In this document: one piece after another, positions 62,074 to 64,000 of the stretch
How the letters are laid out: each line of letters opens with the position of its first letter
Position numbering within the stretch: position 1 is the stretch's first letter
Assembly (NCBI GenBank): GCA_029706075.1
Contig: JAINUG010000131.1
Location: forward strand, 1,922,001 to 1,986,000
DNA length: 64,000 bases
Direction: 5' to 3'
From: Aldrovandia affinis
Lineage: Eukaryota > Chordata > Actinopteri > Notacanthiformes > Halosauridae
The notes under the pieces: model-generated
Seen by the model: only the letters and a program-made list of their open reading frames with translations
Databases searched by the model: none
Told to the model about the DNA's origin: nothing
Translations under genes and position numbers: made by a program

Positions 62074-63013
62074 GGTAAGCAGGAGGCCAGTGGTTACCCC
62101 TTCTGGGCCTCTGACAATATCAGTAAAGAGACCTATATTCAAACCTATTTTGAAAAGGAAGGCATTCAGTTAGATCCGACAAAAATCTCTGTAAATCAGG
62201 CCAAACGACAAATATCTAAACTCTTTCTGAATAGCCTTTGGGGAAAATTTGGCCAAAGATTAGACAAGGTAAAAAATTGATTAGTTTCTGCAATCTGCTC
62301 CGGATCAGTTTCTGCAATACATGTTCTCCAACGAGTATGACATTGCATACTTTTATTTTTTGAACCAGGAAACGGCCTTGGTGCAATGGAAGTATAACGC
62401 TAAATATCCGGTCACTCCTGCTAATGCCAATGTGTTCATAGCAGCATTCACGACCGCCTATGCTTGACTAGAACTGTACACACTTATGGATAAGCTACAG
62501 CGTCGCATACTGTATCATGACACCAACAGTGTGGTTTTTGTCAGTAAACCTGGAGATTGGATGCCCAAACTGAATGATTTTCTAGGTGGTCTCACTAGTG
62601 AATTAGATCCTCAGGATCACATTGTCAAATTTGTTTCAGGGTGTCCTACGGTTATCACACTCTATTTGGGAAAACATGCCTGAAAAGCTAAAGGGATCAC
62701 ATTACATCATGCCAATGCCTCTGTAGTAAACCTAGAGTCACTCACGAATCTGGTTGACCATTTTATGCAACACCGGGTTGATACCAGGGAGGTGATAACC
62801 AGTGAGCAAAAGATTGTCCGAGATAAACGGGGGGTTCATTTAAAAAAACACAACATTAACAAAATGGTTCAGGGTTGTGTACAACAAACGGGTGCTCCGG
62901 CCAGATTTCAGTACACTGCCATATGGCTTCTAAATCACCTAGGAAACACTGTTACGGAGGGGTTTGATGTCCGCTTTCAACACCACCTTCTCATGCATAA
63001 TATCTGGACCTAG
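62074..63013 (+). pseudogene. Family B DNA polymerase, C-terminal (palm/thumb) half
   Basis: It resumes with FLKGKQEASGYPFWASDN (62075), then motif B (KLFLNSLWGKFGQRLDK, about 62210-62270). QWKYNAKYPVTPANANVFIA and AAFTTAYA follow near 62385-62465, and motif C with YHDTNSVVFV near 62512 (usual DTDS; the second Asp is Asn here). The downstream conserved region around 62560-62690 (HIVKFVSGCPTVITLYLGKH) and an IVRDKRGVHLKKHN block at 62814 complete the usual C-terminus, ending with TAG at 63011-63013. Motif A and its surroundings are missing. Stops at 62278, 62466 and 62681 interrupt it. The motif C change alone would probably abolish catalysis. Confidence 0.88.
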
Positions 63014-63124
63014 CAATTCTGGTAAATGATATTTCATAAAGCTTCTGTTGGAAAATTCAAATCATGTTTTTTCCAAAATACCTGATAACATTGTCTGGTG
63101 TTATACATGCTGGCAGCCTCTGTA

Positions 63125-63260
63125 TGATTAACTGTTGGAAAAATAAAAAACATTACATTTGTTGAAGGAATTCCTGACTCTTTGTGTGACGTGTTGGTTG
63201 GAAAATTAACGATCTAATGTTGAAGGAATTCCTGACTTTTGTGTGCTAGCAGAAATAAAG
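63125..63260. repeat. Short direct repeat and AATAAA-type signals downstream of PolB
   Basis: TGTTGAAGGAATTCCTGACT occurs twice (about 63158 and 63219), with TGTTGGAAAA-type strings before each. AATAAAAAAC near 63143 and AATAAAGAAG near 63253 may be polyadenylation signals between the polymerase and the next ORF. Confidence 0.75.
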
Positions 63261-63339
63261 AAGTAAAGCTTTTACAAAATATACCCATCACAGAAACCAA
63301 GGAAAAACAAGTATAACAATACATCTTAATGCAAACTAT

Positions 63340-63567
63340 ATGGTGCTGTTTAAAAACCCCAGGGATAAACAACAAATTAGTGTTTTGGCCCAGCGAATGT
63401 TTCCAAGAAATTCAAAATTTTTCATAGAATGTTTTGAGGATTCAACGCGAAAGCCCTACGGATATCCCCTGGTGGATTTAAATCCTCAAATTCCTGAGGA
63501 CTACAGGCTCAGAGCAGGTTTGTTCTCGTGGGAGTGGCCGATGGTCTACGTGCTCAAGAAAAAGTAA
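63340..63567 (+). CDS. Intact 75-codon ORF of the Maverick/adintovirus-type element
   Basis: Open from ATG 63340 to TAA 63565-63567. The protein reads RMFPRNSKFFIECFEDSTRK early and PYGYPLVDLNPQIPEDYRLR, then PMVYVLKKK at the end. Small proteins with this layout (PYGYLxxDLxPxTPExxRLR...) recur next to pX-like genes in animal Maverick/adintovirus-type elements as I recall them; no function is established. It is the only unbroken frame among the viral-type genes here, in contrast to the polymerase. It lies 327 bp after PolB and 33 bp before the pX-like gene on the same strand. Confidence 0.65.
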   Translation: MVLFKNPRDKQQISVLAQRMFPRNSKFFIECFEDSTRKPYGYPLVDLNPQIPEDYRLRAGLFSWEWPMVYVLKKK

Positions 63568-63600
63568 TAAATAAATTAATAAAAATAGCAATTTCAATAT

Positions 63601-63902
63601 GTCTGCTTGCTTAAAGAGAAATCTGCCTTTACTGACAGCGTTATTTGAAGGATTGCCACTACAAAGAAAAGTTATTTTAAAATCAGCGTCCTCCAGAACT
63701 CATGCGCACTCTTGCTCAATGTTCTGCGAGGTAACATACCTTTAACGTCGGGGCAATTCAATAAGTTGAAAAGACGAAAGGCATTGATTAAGGTTTTTGC
63801 TAATAAAAAAACATCACTTAAAAGAAAAAAGAAAGCTATTAACCAGTCCGGAGGTTTTTTATTGTCTCTCTTGAGTGTTGCCGTACCCTTTATAACCATC
63901 TA
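63601..63902 (+). pseudogene. pX-like basic core-type protein, frameshifted
   Basis: The first frame from ATG 63601 reads SACLKRNLPLLTALFEGLPL. After one or two small indels near 63690-63712 the second frame continues LNVLRGNIPLTSGQFNKLKR, a Lys/Arg-rich middle (KKTSLKRKKKAINQ), then SGGFLLSLLSVAVPFIT, and stops at 63901-63903. This is the recognisable layout of the pX-like protein of adintoviruses and Polintons: a short helical N-terminus, a basic DNA-binding middle and a GGF followed by a hydrophobic tail. In adenoviruses the pX protein is a core protein cleaved during maturation; the same role here is inference. An alternative is a minor structural protein with a membrane-active tail. Confidence 0.75.
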
Positions 63903-63933
63903 ATAGCCTCATGGAATACGTCAATCTTAAACT

Positions 63934-64000
63934 ATGGAGTTTGCTCAGAAAATGTATCTGGTACCTCAATCAATCAGGCAAAATGTTGAGAATGACCTGG
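63934..64000 (+). CDS. 5' end of a further viral-type ORF, cut by the window
   Basis: From ATG 63934 the frame is open for 22 codons to the window edge and starts MEFAQKMYLVPQSIRQNVEN. A KMxLVPxxxxxxL opening is what I recall for the gene that follows pX in animal Maverick/adintovirus-type elements. It starts 31 bp after the pX-like stop. Too short for certainty. Confidence 0.5.
   Translation, partial: MEFAQKMYLVPQSIRQNVENDL

Noticed and set aside
47306..64000. A Teratorn-like fusion of piggyBac with a herpesvirus
   Set aside because: The piggyBac closes with its own right end at 49842, 8 kb before the viral-type genes, and the polymerase motifs are those of the protein-primed Maverick group, not herpesvirus polymerase.

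Overview
The window looks like a gene-poor, transposon-rich stretch of a ray-finned fish (teleost) genome. I found no host protein-coding exon that I could defend. The organism call rests on the mix of repeats: several L2/CR1-group LINEs, Tc1-like elements, hAT, piggyBac and Harbinger-like elements, tRNA-headed SINEs with a LINE-like tail, a Gypsy relic with the integrase-before-RT order known from fish Gmr1 elements, and long CA, GA and TA microsatellites. Nearly every recognisable protein is a broken transposase, reverse transcriptase or viral-type replication gene.

Layout. 1-11 kb is mostly unique AT-rich DNA with GA and CA microsatellites, a hAT C-terminal scrap (9.6 kb) and a tRNA-derived SINE (10.8 kb). 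11.4-12.6 kb is an end-to-end Tc1-like transposon with matching 29-bp terminal repeats. 12.8-25.4 kb is LINE-rich: an RT scrap, a solo LTR with TSD (14.15-14.75 kb), an L2 copy, an inverted L2 copy, and a long LINE with an SGNH-esterase ORF1 split by a hAT relic with an exact 8-bp TSD. 26-30 kb holds a SINE with a 12-bp TSD and an L1/Tx1-like RT relic. 30-33.4 kb is unique sequence with possible conserved non-coding islands. 33.4-39.75 kb has two half Tc1 elements, a solo LTR carrying a 7SL/SRP-RNA-like segment, and a foldback element.

39.76-49.85 kb is a nest of elements: a 7.5-kb hAT (BED finger, RNase H-like core, C-terminal dimerisation region, 8-bp TSD with one mismatch) holding two other TIR elements and a puzzling 56-bp exact inverted copy of its own exon, followed by a piggyBac relic with an L2 copy inside it. 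50.2-54 kb is an L2 ORF2 joined to a Gmr1-type Gypsy relic. 55.9-57.3 kb has related LTR pieces, one of them a solo LTR with TSD.

The most interesting part is 57.9 kb to the window end: an endogenised Maverick/Polinton/adintovirus-type element on the + strand. It has a possible five-exon small gene whose introns can all be read in phase 1, a decayed protein-primed-type family B DNA polymerase interrupted by nested L2 debris, an intact 75-codon ORF, a pX-like basic core-type ORF ending in a GGF-containing hydrophobic tail, and the first 22 codons of a further ORF running off the end. Capsid genes, integrase and the right terminus, if present, lie beyond 64 kb. Family names come from motif recognition by eye; no search was run.
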